Source: Cyanoderma ruficeps (lineage: Eukaryota; Chordata; Aves; Passeriformes; Timaliidae). From it: a stretch of 64,000 bases of DNA. The DNA lies in the NCBI GenBank assembly GCA_008694505.1, contig VZDJ01000219.1, positions 7,977,089-8,041,088 on the forward strand. Reading direction: 5' to 3'. The position numbers and the translations under genes were made by a program. The notes beneath the pieces are model-generated. The model was not told where the DNA came from and did no database searches. It saw only the letters and a list, made by a program, of their open reading frames with translations. Position 1 is the first letter of the stretch. Each line of letters opens with the position of its first letter. Positions 15,001 through 28,400 of the stretch are shown here, in pieces.

Positions 15001-17522
15001 AATTTTTTTTCCTGGTAGTTCACTGGAGTTCTCAAAAGATCACTAAGTATAAGGCAAAAAAGCTTCATTAGCACTTGGGAAAACATCCTTGTAAGGTAAA
15101 ACTCTCCAAGCTTCAATGTGTCAGCACCCACAGGGTGGGTGCACCCACCACAGCTTGGGAACAGGGGTGCAAAATAAACAAACAATTGTTATTTGTAGAT
15201 ATTTACACTAAAAAAGCAAAAACCATGAGGACCATCCTTCAGAGCATTTTGTTAAACTTGCATCCCTGCCAGGTGGGGATGACTGGGCAGCCTCAGCTCC
15301 CTCCTGGGGCGAAACAGCTGCAGCACATCAGCAAGGCCACCTCTGGCCATGCCAGGAGCTCAGCACTGCTCAGTCCACCCCTAAACTGAACGTGGGCAGA
15401 TGTCAAACAGCCAAATAACAGCCAGTCTTCTAAAGAGGCTGGGGTGTTCAGCCTGGGAAGGCTCTCTTGCCAGCCCAAAAGGGGTTGGGCATGCATGGAG
15501 AGGACAAACACCCGGCAGTCGTGGCTGCAAATCCTGTGTGCAGCACAGCAGGATGCAGATGGTCCTTGGATGGGGCCAACCAGGAGCAGGGTGCCATGGA
15601 AAAACAGCCTTTCCTGGTTTTCAATCCCCTCTTCCCAGCCATGCACCCTTGCCCCTGGCACTGCACATCCTTCCCCTCTGCCTTGTCCACCACCTCATTT
15701 AACTGGTTTTAGCTTGGACAGGGTATCACACACTGGCACATCACAGTGTCTGAATAACTCTGAGTTTAAACCAAGGCTCAAACTGAGTAAGGCCTCTTCA
15801 ATTTCCAGTCATGCCCTGAAGAACCAGGACTCCTTTGAGAAGCTGCTCAGAAGCCCTCTCTACTGATGCTGTGAGCTCTGTTGCTCAACTCCTGAGTATT
15901 TATATAGAGAATGTTTAAAAATATCCTCTCATACACTGAATATCACAAAGAAACTACATAAGGGCACTTGTAGTTTGAGATTCAAGTTCTCAACAGCATC
16001 TTGCAGCTTTTGATGACAGCTGATGGGCAAATTAAAGATGACAACAACAACAACACAGCTCCAAAGGTAATCCCTATAGACCTTTAGCAGCATTGCATGG
16101 AATTTCCTGCACTGCTCCTACCCAAAACACAGCTCTGCACTCCAAATACAGCACCCAGCTCAACACATATTCCTCTTTTGGAATGGCTGCATGTTAAATC
16201 TTTGGCTTGGTTATTAATGAATCAAACTAGAAATGCTTCTAAGTATGTGCAGCCTCCTGCTTTTGTGTCCAAGCCCGGAGAGTCACCGCAGGCTTTCGGC
16301 AGGCAGGTCCTTAGCACTCCCCAGGCACCCCTGACCTCTCAGCCCTTTCATTTCCTGCCCTGACTTCAGAGATAGCTGGCTTGAGAAAGCAGCAGGACAG
16401 GGGAAAAGTAAATAAAATAAGATTCCCGAAGCTGGGCCTCCCTCTCCATGCTCCCTGGGAATCCCCAGCACATGTCTCAGGCTCCCTGGGAAGCAGCTTC
16501 ATAGAGGAAAAAAAAAAAATTTAAAAAAGTTAAAATGCTGAGGGTCTCTGAGCTGGTGTCTGTCAATTCTTGTGCAAAACTGAACAGGGAAACATCCAAA
16601 CTCCCAGAGGCAGTACCAGCCATGCACTAACAAAGAATATGTAGCAATGTCCTTGTCCCCACTCCCTCTCCCCATCAAAAAGGGTATGGGATGGCTATGC
16701 ACGTTTTTTCCCCTCTCCTGTTCATTAGGAGACCATGCAAAGATCCTCCCTTCCAGCTGACATGTACCACTGCAAGTGAAAGCCCCATAAGCACACGAGG
16801 CAGCTTTACAGGGATTCCTGCTGTCCTGGAAAGGCACGAGCACGTTACAGTTACGAGAGGCAAACACACATCCCCATTATCTCTGGTATTTGCGGTGCTA
16901 CAAAGCACCCCAGCCCCAGTTCTTTAAACACTGTCAAAGCAAGCTGTAAAGGGGTTTTATGGTTTCTTCCACGAGTACAAAGCATGGGGAGAGTCATCCC
17001 TTGTGCTTGTCCCATCTGGTGCCACGCCACCACCACTGCTGTCCTGTCTGCTGAGTACTGGCAGCACCAGGAGACCAACCCAAAGGCGTCACCACTAACA
17101 AGAAGCTGTGCAGTCCCAGTCAAACACTAACAGTGTTTTAGTTTTATCAACGCTAGCAATCGCTGGTGCTTTGCAAAATCTTATTCTAGAACTGGCATTT
17201 TCCCTGCAGACAGCAGTTCCTGGAAGGAGGGCATTGCATAAAAATCTTACTTTCCACCAGAGAAGATTCCCATTCTCATGGTCAAGGCTGGGAAAAGGAG
17301 GACCTGAATGCAACAGGGGCCGAACAACTTGAAAATACTTCAAAGATACACTTGAACTGTGGCGAAAGCCCAGGAATTTAAGATTCTGTCATTACCAATT
17401 CCACGGCTGAAAATCAAAGTCCTTCTTTGACAAGTTAAAATTCAAATACAAGTATACAAATCCTCATTTAATACGTAATAAATATGAATTCTGTCCTACA
17501 ATCTTTGTGCACCATCTGTCTC
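1..17522. other. Unique non-coding stretch (intronic or intergenic)
   Basis: No gene or transposon could be recognised here. The sequence is moderately AT-rich and shows no tandem array or CpG island. Small landmarks are A-homopolymers at 4526-4541, 9770-9784 and 16508-16519, a G/T-rich tract at 7345-7560, a perfect 8-bp hairpin at 15124-15142, and a single undetermined base at 12831 beside an A-run. Open frames such as 13489-14013 (+, 174 codons) and 5421-5885 (+, 154 codons) have no recognisable domain, and other frames over the same bases are also long, so I read them as chance. Two splice-flanked segments (1678-1938 on plus, 10394-10459 on minus) are discussed as findings. Confidence 0.6.
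12831..12841. other. Undetermined base next to an A-homopolymer
   Basis: A single N at 12831 is followed directly by ten A residues. Such isolated Ns beside homopolymers usually mark a consensus ambiguity in run length rather than a sized gap. It has no visible consequence for any feature. Confidence 0.9.
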
Positions 17523-17690
17523 TGTGGTGGGTTGACCCTGGCTGGTGTCTGGGTGCCCAACAAAGCTGCTCAATTACTCCCCTCCTCAGCTGGACAAGAT
17601 ACAGCTAAAGGCTCTGGGTTGAGATAAGGACAGGGAGAGATCACCCACCAATTAATATTGCGAGAAGCCCAGACTGAGCTTGGAAAATCA
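17523..17690 (+). mobile_element. Truncated avian endogenous retrovirus LTR (5' part)
   Basis: The segment opens with TGTGGTGGGTTGACC, followed by CTGGCTGG and, further on, a CCCCTCCTCAGCTGGACA block and a GATAAGGACAGGGAGAGATC block. I associate this order of blocks with a dispersed avian ERV LTR family. The TG start fits the 5' end of an LTR, giving plus orientation. Similarity fades after about 170 bases, and no 3' LTR end, polyadenylation signal, internal retroviral genes or target-site duplication is seen. It is therefore an old, decayed fragment with no coding capacity. The family assignment comes from memory of the sequence class; the right boundary is approximate. Confidence 0.6.
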
Positions 17691-20600
17691 GTCACAGCCA
17701 TGGCTGTCACTCTCTCCAGGCACTGGTGCAAAGATGGTAATGCCAGGGGAAAGGAGGAAAAGTGTCACAGGACAGCAGAAAAGACAAGCCTGATCAATGT
17801 TCTCCAGTTAAATAGGAGGAACTAGGAACATACCACTCATTCCTTTGTTTCCTTGCCTTCTATGCAGTAGAAAAAATACATTTTTTTTTCCTTTAAATAT
17901 TATCTCCAGGAAAAGACATATAAAGCACATTTCCTTAGCACTGCAGCACCATGAAATGCAAGACATGATCAGAACATCACTTGATCCAGAGCTGTTACTG
18001 AACTATGGAACAGAGCTCCTGGGGCAACATGGTTAAGTTTAACAATTCCCTTTGAGAGATGGGGCCTGAATATCCAATTTCATATATGTGCTCTAAACCA
18101 CCAGCCTCCCCCAGATGAAGATGGGCAGTCAAGACAAAAGGCTACAAAGAGCTTCCTTTGCAGCAGAATGCTCACATAATACCCAGCACAGATCAGACCA
18201 TTTCTCTCTAGGTCACATCAAAATCATGACAGTTTCCATCCTTTAACCCAAAACACAGGCACGGACAGGAAATGCCACACAACCGCCAAACTCACCCTAG
18301 CTGAAGAAGAGACAGGAATCTTTACTTGAAGGCAAAAGGAAACATAATTTTCCCATCCTTGGCATGGAGATAAAAACTAGGACAAGAATTGCTTGTTGCT
18401 GTTTCTCTGCCCTGCAGCACCCAACCTTCCTGAATTCTCCACATGGAACGCTGACTTGTGCCATGCTGGTGAGCCTTCAAAGCAGGGCTGAGCCCAAGGG
18501 AGAAAAGGGCTGGTGACCACAGGCCTGCACCCTGGGGGCACAGAGGGCTGGGGAGCAGAGGGTGGCTTCCTCCAGCACTACAGGAACAGAGAACTGTGAC
18601 ATGGGAAATGGCCACCATGGAGAAGGACAGCAAAGAGTCCCAGGGAACAACTGCATGGTGTCACATGCATGGACAGTGCCATCCTTGGGGACATGGAACC
18701 TCTTCCAGCAGCAGAGACAGACCCCTGACAGCTCCCAACCCACTGCAGACACAGATGCTTTAAGCACCATGTAAACTTCCTGGTCATTGAGTTATCCTAG
18801 ACAAGGCATTTCATTTAAAGCTTACATCTCATCCTCACCACAGACTGGAGTTGGAGAGTTTCAGGAGAAAATGCTAATAGGTCATATTCAGTATGCAAAA
18901 CAAAGGTAAAGCTCCAACCTGATTAACTTTCTAGCATGTAGGCCTTACAGAAAATCTAAAAAAGAAAATCCTTAAAATGCCTGTCATTATGGTTTAGGGG
19001 TTTGTTTGTTTGTTTTGCAATAAAATGTTAATTATTTGAATTGCTGGAAAGAATTCTGGGGTGTCATGCAAGCCTCAGGCTGCCAACCAGCCACTGCGTA
19101 GGTTGTAGCCAGCTTAATAACCAGCAACAGGCCAAGAAACAGTGCCTGGCTGGTGCTGCTGGCATGAAATGAGGCACTTCCAGTTCTGACACTCTGTGGG
19201 ACTTTGATGAGACTCTTGTCTCATCCTTTCCAAGTTAACTGCTCATTTTCACTCCACAATTGATTTTGTGATTAGCCCCTTAAGAGATCAGGGTCAGCCA
19301 GGACAAGTCTGTCAATCCACCAGAGCTGATAACGCTGAATGAGATCTTGTGTATGGCTTCTCCAAGTTTTGGTGAGTTTGCTGCCACCCCACCAGTGACA
19401 AGACCATGCCATCCACACTGATTTTTTAAGAAAGCCCTCTGCTGTGCAGAACCCTTACTTGCTGTGTTTTGAGAAGAGCACATCTTCCCCCTCTGTGTAA
19501 CTCTGAGCCCAGGCTATGCACAAGCTCAGATCACCAGGACTGAACCAAACACACCTTGTTTCTCCCAAAGCTCCTTCTCAGGCCAGAGCTGAGCGGGGAT
19601 GGAAAGAAAACAACTGTGGGTCTGGCTGGCACTCCTGCTCCAGGAATGTCTTTGGGCAGCCAGCACAACCCTTCCCAAGGGCATTTGGAAGCAAACACAA
19701 CAATGAGTCCATCCCCAGCCGGGCCCCGCAGTCTGTGAGGCTCAGACAGGGCCCCAGCAGCCACCAGGCTCTTTCACAATGAGCTGTCCAGGCTCACGCC
19801 ACCACTGCACCACCTGAGCTGACCTCTCCAAAGCCCAGCACTGACCTGCATCTCAGGACATCCTTTCAGAGCCAAGACTCCCTCTATTCCCGGGATGGCA
19901 AGGGAATGGAACAGCCACTCGTGACCTGAATGTTTCTTTTGCCACAATACTAGATGGTCAGGGCTCTAGCGTTTTTGAATATTTGACCATTTTCCGTGCC
20001 AGCATGCCAATGCCTGGAACAAAGAAAGCAGAAATCTAAACAAGGAATGAGACATGGGTCTGCTGTCAGCCAGCGAGACTGAGAAAAGGCTCCAAAGGCC
20101 ACTGCAGCAAANAAAAAAAAAAAAAAAAAAAAAGAAAAAAGAAGAAATCATTAGTAGTCACAAAAGGTTTAGAGAATTTTATACAAAAGGGAAACTCAAC
20201 CCAAAATCAGCTCCTAATGACAGAAATTCCTATGAAGAAAAGTTCTTTGTGCAAAGAGCAGAGAAGAAGGATTCCTGTGTCACTAAACCTCTTTCTGCAG
20301 CTTTTCACCAGTTAGAAAACACCTCATTAACAGTTAATGTCTACATAATCATTATATTTTACCAGCACCTGATTTTTCTAATCTTGCCCAGCCTTGTCAG
20401 TAGACATTGTGGCTTCCATCACTGCACTGTCTATATAACCTGTCTGTCAATAGTCCCACCTTTCAAATACAGCTCTGGACCATCTAAACCCTCCTTGTCC
20501 TCAAACGACAGCCACTCATATCCCACTTAGGGGATGTTTACCATTTGCAATTGGGTACCTTTCAAATCCCTACAAAATACCTAATATTTAAAAAATAGCA

Positions 20601-22139
20601 GACAGCACAGATGCAGTTTATCTGTCAATGAACAATGCAGACTTTCCCCTTTGAACTGCTCGATTTCTGCATGGGTAAATTGAGCTTCCAATGAAAAACA
20701 TTAAGTCAAGCTTGTTGAATTTATGCTTTCTTCTCATTTTAGATCTCTTTCCCTCCCTTACCAAACTACTCTCCTATAGGCACTGTGACATTCTCTGGTG
20801 GTGGCAGGTTGTTCTGTCACTTCAGCTTCTCACTTCTCACTCAGGAAATTCAAAAGCAGGCGCTGATATGAGTTGGGACACTTGTACCCTCACTCAGCAC
20901 AGTACGAGCTGCTTCTTCATAACAACTCCTCAAGAGTGACAAATGGATTAATGGGAAAAGCAGGAAAATTTAAACCTACACGCCTCTGGCATGGATTAAA
21001 TCCAAAAGAAAGGACAAAGTGATGCTTCCAGGCACATTTTGTTCATGGTCATTCTTTCACCATTACTTGGGATATGCACATGGAAGAGCGATGGATCAAA
21101 CAGAGCTTTCACATGTAGTGTAAAACATCAGCACCTGCACTCACTCCTTCCCAAAATCCAGGTATATTGCTCTGTTCTGTACTCAAATATGCAGAGAAAA
21201 TGACACAGCAGCTTCTGTGCAGCCATGCAAGGAAGAAGGCTGTTCAGTGAATCCATGGGCTCCAGAGGTCTGGGTTTGCCAGATAAGCTCTGAGCAAGAA
21301 TGTGAGGCCTGGGTGCTGCTCCAAACCCAAATCTGAGGTCCCTGCTGCCAGCCCATCACTGCTTGATTATTTTGGTGTGTGATGGATGACTTGCTGCTGC
21401 TTGAAGCCTTACAGAGGAGATTACATACCTCTCCAAAATGAGAGGTTTTAATCTGGTTTCTGGAAGAAATCCTGCACTGGGAGGTATCAAACACAGATTT
21501 AACAACCCTAATAATTCTTTCTGGGCTTAAAAAAATACATCTAATCTGTAATCTGGGAGTGCTCAGCATCTGTTATCCAGAGCTTACATTACAACCATGC
21601 TGCTCCTTTGCAATCACATAAACCTACATAAAAATCTCACAAAGGAAAAGAGGTGATAAATATGAAATGCTTAATAACTACTGGCTAGCTGGTCAACAGA
21701 TGGCCACTCCAAACTACAGTGTGTCTGGAGCTCGTGTTTTCCAGAAATCCAGACAAACCTTGACTAAGCAGCCACCAGACACTTGCGTCATGTGCCCAGT
21801 GCCTCGGGTGGCCCCACAGCCCCTGAGCACCCACTGGTGCTCACTTATATCTCCTCCTCTACACAGTTTGGGGCAATGCACACTCCTACCCAACATCCCA
21901 AGGACACACTGACCTTCATTTGAAGATGACACCACGTTTTCAGAGATCAGATATTCCCTACTGCCTTCCCTCAAAAGAGGAGCTGGGAAAGCCTGCAGCT
22001 CACGGGAGCTTTATCTAGTGAAAAATTACTAACACCAGCTAAAGACAAATTAAAAAAAAACAAAAATCAAGAGTACACTTGACTGCCTGGATTTGTATTT
22101 CCCTAAAGTCAGCTTTGCACCAACATAATGGTGCAACAA
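17691..22139. other. Unique non-coding stretch
   Basis: No gene or repeat family was recognised. The stretch contains a long A-run at 20113-20133 and G/C-richer patches around 18470-18740 and 19500-19900. Open frames in the GC-richer patches overlap on both strands, as happens when stop codons become rarer by composition, and show no recognisable domain. Confidence 0.55.
20111..20140 (+). repeat. A-homopolymer with an undetermined base
   Basis: A run of 21 uninterrupted A residues at 20113-20133 is preceded by one N at 20112 and followed by A-rich purine sequence. It may be a simple repeat or the tail of an unrecognised retroposed sequence; no poly(A)-tailed gene copy could be identified upstream. 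The N probably reflects uncertain run length. Confidence 0.85.
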
Positions 22140-22460
22140 AAGAGCTGGAGAGGGACTTCTGCAAGGGCATGGAATGACAGGACAAGGGGGAATGGCTTCA
22201 GGCTGACATAGGGCAGGGTTAGACCAGACATGAGAAAGAATTTCTTTACTCTGAGGGTGGTGAGGCCCTGGCACTTCAACCAACCACCTGGTGGTTGCCC
22301 AGAGAAGCTGTGGCTGACCCATTCCTGGAAGTGTTCAAGACCAGATTGGATGGGGTTTGGAGCAACCTGGGATAGTGGAAGGTGTCCCTGACCATGGAGG
22401 GGGTGGAACAAGATGATCTTTAAGGTCCCTTACAAACCAAACTATGCTGTGATTCTACGA
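22140..22460 (+). mobile_element. CR1 non-LTR retrotransposon, 3' fragment
   Basis: This is a 5'-truncated CR1 copy in plus orientation, about 320 bases long. Recognisable blocks in order are AGAGCTGGAGAGGGACTT, a GACAGGACAAGGGG block, TTTCTTTACTCTGAGGGTGG, GCCCAGAGAAGCTGTGG, CTGGAAGTGTTCAAGACCAG, and the terminal TTTAAGGTCCCTTACAAACC followed by a GTGATTCTACGA end. CR1 normally ends in short ATTCTATGA-like repeats rather than poly(A), and this end matches that with substitutions. Only the 3' end of the reverse-transcriptase reading frame or the 3' UTR could be present, so it is inactive. A 17-bp near-palindrome at 22281-22297 looks inserted relative to the family. Confidence 0.93.
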
Positions 22461-25400
22461 AAAGTTAAAAAGCTCAAGGATCAAAAAGTTCCTTTTGGAG
22501 CCAGCCAAACTCAGTAAAGCCTGCATGATGATCCTTCCTTATCTGGGAATAAGGAGATCTTCAAATTTGTGAGCTGAATCTGATTCTTCCAATGTGGGAT
22601 GACATTAGGTGCCTCAATGTCTACACCACACAAAATCCCATTTCTTTCCTCCAACCATTTCTTCCACGCAATAGCATCCATTGCCAGCCCAGGTCCAACA
22701 GCTTTAACCCACTACCAGAAATGTGATTTTGCATTGCAGGGGAGGCTCTGGGCAGCAGATGAGCCACATTATGCCTTCCCTGACCCCTACTGAACAGAGA
22801 GAATGCTCAGAGATGCTGAAGTTTACTTATTTCCCAGCTCTGATTCTGAGCTAACACAGTGTAGCCCTATTACTGAAGGTTTAATTATGTTAGTGCTTTT
22901 ACGGCCATAGATACTGCATTTATCCATCTAGATTTAAAAGGCTTAACATTACATGGAGGAGAAAGAAAGGCAGAAGACCACATCAAAGGGACTGCAAGGG
23001 CTTTGTTTCACATTAATTAGCAGGAGGACTAATGCTAAACGTGCAAACAACACTGATGAAACTCACTGTGGAGATACAGGGCCGCACAAGGTGTTACAGC
23101 ACAAACACTGAACATTTCCCTCCTTTGGGGTGAGATCCCTCTTCACAGCAGGCAATGGGAGCTTTGGGGCTCAGCAGTGTAACCAGAGGAGACAAAGCTG
23201 CTGGGAGAACCCAGCGGGGCAGGAGAGCAGCAACCACATCCCTCTATTCACCAAGGGTTGAAGCAGCTTCAAAACAGTCCTCATGGCTTCCTACTTAGCT
23301 CAATAATCATGGATAAGTGTGGCTTCCAAATGTGCTAAAAGCCTGAAAACCCCACTGAGTTCAGCCAAGCTCTGAGGTTCAGCACCTTTGGGATGAGGAA
23401 AAAAAGCCACCAAAGCACAATGTATTTTAAAGCAGGCCTTACACGTATCATTTTGTTCAGACCAAACCCTGTCCTCCAACGTGCACAGTCATCTCTTCCA
23501 GAGAACACAAGCATTTATAAACAGTCTTAAAGATGGGCCTTTGATCTGGTTCCCAGTTATTTATTGAGATTCACCCCAGAGAGCAGTAAAATGCAAGATC
23601 TAGTGGGAGAGGGCAGATTTTACATTTTACCAAGTTTAACAGAGCAGAGAAAGCCATACGCATTTTAAACATCCTTTACACCTGTTCTGTTAAAATACGA
23701 TCATAAGTTTTAGATTAGAGAAGGTCCAAAGTACTTCTAGAGAGTTGGGATGTCTCTGCATATTTCAGAGCCCCTCTGCTCTCCAGTATTCATCTCCAAT
23801 CCTCAACAATACAAAACACCAAGGGAAAGCAGAAAGATGTATTATACATAAGCCAAGGCTGCTTAACAAAATCTGCTTCACTAACAAAATTGCACACACA
23901 CTGCTTTTGCAAGACCAGAGACCCAAGAAGGGTATTAGCTCTTCATTTACATTCAGCCCTAATCTAACATGTCATGCAAATGGCACAGGAGAGAAAATGA
24001 AACCAAAAAACCTCCCAGCCCCTCTCTTACCCCTGAACTACCAAACCATCTGTAGTTTCAAAGAAATTCTAGCAAGCACAGCTCAACATCTGCACCTCGT
24101 TAAGACCTAATTTGAAACAATTGCTATTCCCTATCTCTCTTGTTTTTTTCTGGGTAGAACAGCTTTGATGTCTCCCAGTTGACAAAAATACATAAGAAAT
24201 AGGCATTAAAAATATCAACTAGAAGGTAGGAATTGATTCACATGAACAACAGGTATCAGTGTTCAGCAAAAGGAAACCAGAGCCCTGTGCTCTCACGCCT
24301 CCCCCAGCCACAACTACTGTACAGGGCAGGCAGATGCTGCCTCACTTCTTCATAACTCTCCTGTTATGAGCAATCACCACTCACTCAAAGGGCACAGCCT
24401 CTTCCAGCCTGGGACTGGGAATCATGGATTCCCTCTTATCCCCGGGACAGCATTCTTAACTTGTTTTGCAAATGTTTGTGACAACTGCAAGTTTGATTTG
24501 ATATAAGCAAGAAATGGCAAAAAATGGCAAAAAGCATGAGCCCAGGTGATTCATCTCTTGCAGATATAAACTTCATCTTTTCTTTTTCATATCTCAAGTA
24601 TGATTTTGGATGTCTTCAAAAGACCCATGTTTTTCTCATGACATTTTAAAGGAAAGGCAATTTAGTCAAAATTAATTAGTTTCAAGTTCAATTCGGTAGA
24701 TGCCTGCTATTTTAATCAACAGGGCAATAGCTTTCCACTTCTTTACCTACAGAAGAATATGAGCATGTTATGAAAAATCATCCATCAGCTTCCAAATTAT
24801 CCACATAGTCGAAAAGCTGACATTCTCCCCATGTGTTTAATCCTATGTGACTCATACCCTTATTCTTACAATGAAATTATTATTACTGGAAAATTTCTCT
24901 TTGCTAAGTCAGCCTCTGTAGGTGCCACACATGAGTTGAAAGCTTATGAAGTCAAAAGAGGCCTTTGGTTTTCCAGCTAAGTCAGCTGGTGACCAAATGG
25001 CACACGTAGCCTCTAAATGCAGATTTCATAAAACAAAGCAGTTGCTGGTCTCTGCAAAACTTTGCCCAAGCACAGGCTTCCTTAACTAAGCCAGAGGTGG
25101 CTGAAAGTATATTTAGCATATGGGAATTATCTGGTTTGTTTTCATCAGAATATGAATAAGAAAGACCAATCCTTGTATAAGTGAGTAAGAATAAAAGAGA
25201 ACTAAACAGAAAAGCCACAAGGCTCAGATGATCTAGAACAGAGCTGCAAGGAAGGACAAGCTCCCCTCCAGCCAGAAACATGGGGTGGCAGCATAGCAGC
25301 ACCACAAGACAGAACCCAATTTGTGTTTGGCTCTAATGTAATCCACACCAAATCCTGTGTGTCCACCAGCACAGTGACCACTCTGCACTTCACACTGGAA

Positions 25401-28400
25401 AACCACCTCTGATGAGGGGCTGGATGGGGAGGCAGCAAAACACACCTGGGCACACCAGAGCCCAGCAATGCTGCTGCATGGGCTGTGTGGGAGGGCAAAA
25501 GGTCCACCAAGCCACAGCCCAGAGCTCAGATTTGTCAGAACTTGGGGAACACCCATTTCATCCCTGCTGCTCCCCACTGCAAGAGCCCCTGTTCCCCTCT
25601 GACTCTCACAGCATCAAACAAGGAAATGACCCTCTTGCTTTCCAGGCAAATTAATGAGGACAAGAGAAGGCACTTCCCTCACAAAATAGAAGGGGAGGAA
25701 AGGGGGCACCCAACACAGGGTCCCCCAAGGAAGGGGTGAGGTCTTTGACTCTGCAGCTTCTGTAACCTCAACCTGCACATCATCCTTCAGTGGCAAAGGA
25801 GATGGGGGGATGTGTCCTGTGCTTGCCCTAGCTGGGTTTGGCAGAGACCCAAAAATTTAAAGACCAGAGGAAAAGCAACTTAAGGAGATAAGATTTACAA
25901 GTAATTGGAAGATCTTCCACCAATTTGACAGGCAGGAGACCAGGTCAACACCAGATGTGAGTAAAATTCTAGCAGCCTCTCACCCTTGTCGTGCAGAGAG
26001 GCTTTTCCCAGAATTTTACACTAATGTACACAAACTTGAAGAGAAAAAACCCCAGTAACAGTGCTTTGGATTAAACCCATCCCAATCAGTTTGATGCAGT
26101 TTTAAGTTGTATATTGTTCCGGAAAACATGATTTCCCAAGTTGTAGGTTATAAATATTTACAATTTCTGCAGTAACAAAATGTGAACAAAAAAAATGTGT
26201 ACAGCTCATCAGGAACAATGTTTAATGTCAGGCACAAGTCCTTGGACATGCAGTAGTTAAAGTTTCTTCCCTTGTGGATATTTCAACATATTATTTAACC
26301 TACTGCCACCATGGTGAGAGGGGTTTAAACCAGCACTGTCCTTGGAAGAGGCTCTGCTGCTCACTCCCATCTCCAGCCTCATCTGACCCTGGACTGGCCC
26401 ATTGCCGGTGTGACTGCAGGGTGAGCCAGAACAGAGACTACTGTGGACACACTGAGAGAATAAAGTGGGGTTGAATCCCTAGGAGTTCATGCCAACAAAA
26501 GGGAAGAGATGGTAGAGGGACAAGAGCCAACACAGGGTCAAAAATTCTTTGTTTGCACTGTGAGTAGATCTGGTTCATATTGCCTGGGGAAACACGTTAC
26601 AGAGAGGTTTCATGATGTGTCTAAATAGATCTAGGAGCAGGATTTCTCCAGGAATAGCCCTTTTTCCAGGTCATGGGACCAGGGCAGAGATCAAGGCAGA
26701 GACCCCCAACACCAAGCCCTCTGCCATGGCCAGAGGGACCTTTTGGTGGCTGTTTATTGTTCATCAACTTGCTGCAGTGTAAAGCCAGATTGGAGGCTTT
26801 CGCTTGCACTCAGGGCTGAGGTGCCTTCATGCATGACCCCACACATCTGTACACACACATTCACATGTGTAAACACATCTACAGAAAAATAAACGGATAA
26901 AACTCGAATCTGGTGGAAGCCTCTGAGATGGTCTCCTTGAAAGGCTTCTTACACACCAAATCTGAGCAGGAGGCTCCTCCTTGTCCTTCTTCCCCATAAA
27001 GACCTGGAACACACAAGACTCTAAGAAACCAGGTGTGGTTTAAAATAGGGCATTGTTCAACTGTTCAGCCAAGATCAGGACAGAGACCCCAGAATCCAAA
27101 CACCACCACATGCCTGGGAACAGCCAGGGCTGTGCCTGCCCAAAGCTGGGGAGCAGAATTTGCTGGGACATCTGGTGTGTCCCCAGCTGGAACAAGCACA
27201 GAGTAAAGACTGACACCAGAGGCTCCTACTGCCTCCATGTCCCACGCAGAACTTTTCAATGAGAACTGCAAACTTCCAGGAAAGCCACAGCGTTTCATGA
27301 GAGCAAGGACATTTTCAGTTTACATTACTGGATGGACTTCTGAAATCCCCTGTAAACTAAAAGAGGCAACTCAGCTTAGAAATATCTCCTAATTAAAAGC
27401 ACTAGTAAACCAAGACTCACAGATGGATATAAAATAGCCTGAAGAACCAGCAGCTGCTAAAGGAAAGACAATAAACACCAAACACCCACACACACACCTC
27501 AATCGTCCTTACTTGCTGCTCAGCATCTGCTCTCATCATTTTCCCAGTCCTTTGAGAAAAGGGCAAAAATGGATCATTTTAGGACTCCTGTTACTTGGGG
27601 GTATTTTTCCAATAAATCTAAGTGCACAAGGGAAGCTTTTTCTGGCTACATTTTGCCCTCCCATGACATAGAAACAGCAAACATCCCCCCCATGTCTCCG
27701 TACTGCTCAAGGCATCAAACTCTCCAAAGGCTGCACCCAGCCATCACGTTAAAAACAGTGGTAGCTACTCTTTTAATAAAAATACTTCTTCAGTTATTTA
27801 ACAACACTTCTCATTCTCCTGTAGAAAGTGGAGGAGGGACACTGGGAATCACTTCTCCATAAGACAGCCTCACACTTGTCCCAGCCCATTGACAGTGAAT
27901 TTGGAAATGAGACACCACATTCTATCTTCGATGGTTCTAATTCTCATATTTTAAACAACAGCAAAGCCACCATGAAGGATGCTATCATTAGGATTCTATC
28001 AACTATGAGAGGAACTTTCCCACAGACACCAGGCAGCACAGTGCCATGAGTGGCCAAGATACCAGGGACACCAGTTGCCTCCTGTCACCCACCTACGCTG
28101 AGTTAAAAATAATAATAATAATAATACAAGTCCAAGTATCTCATCAGCCCTCTCTGACTTGTCCTCAGGCTTGAAAAGATATGCCAGCAACAAGCATCAT
28201 CCTCTGAGGAAAGCCAATCTTTCAGCTTGAGACCTCAGATGTGAGCTGTAAACAACTGCCATTAATTCTCCCCCAAAGTCATTTGCTTTCCTCTCCCCAT
28301 CTCACTCTGCAGAGCTCAGCCACTCTCCTGGTCAGTGTGTCCTAAAGCCACCTTGTGTGTGCCAGAGGAATCCCTTTCCTTGAAATTACATCTGCTATTG

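Noticed and set aside
15420..15490. Possible CR1 internal fragment (GAGGCTGGGGTGTTCAGCC)
   Set aside because: The match to the CR1 block is short and flanks do not continue it; not enough to annotate.
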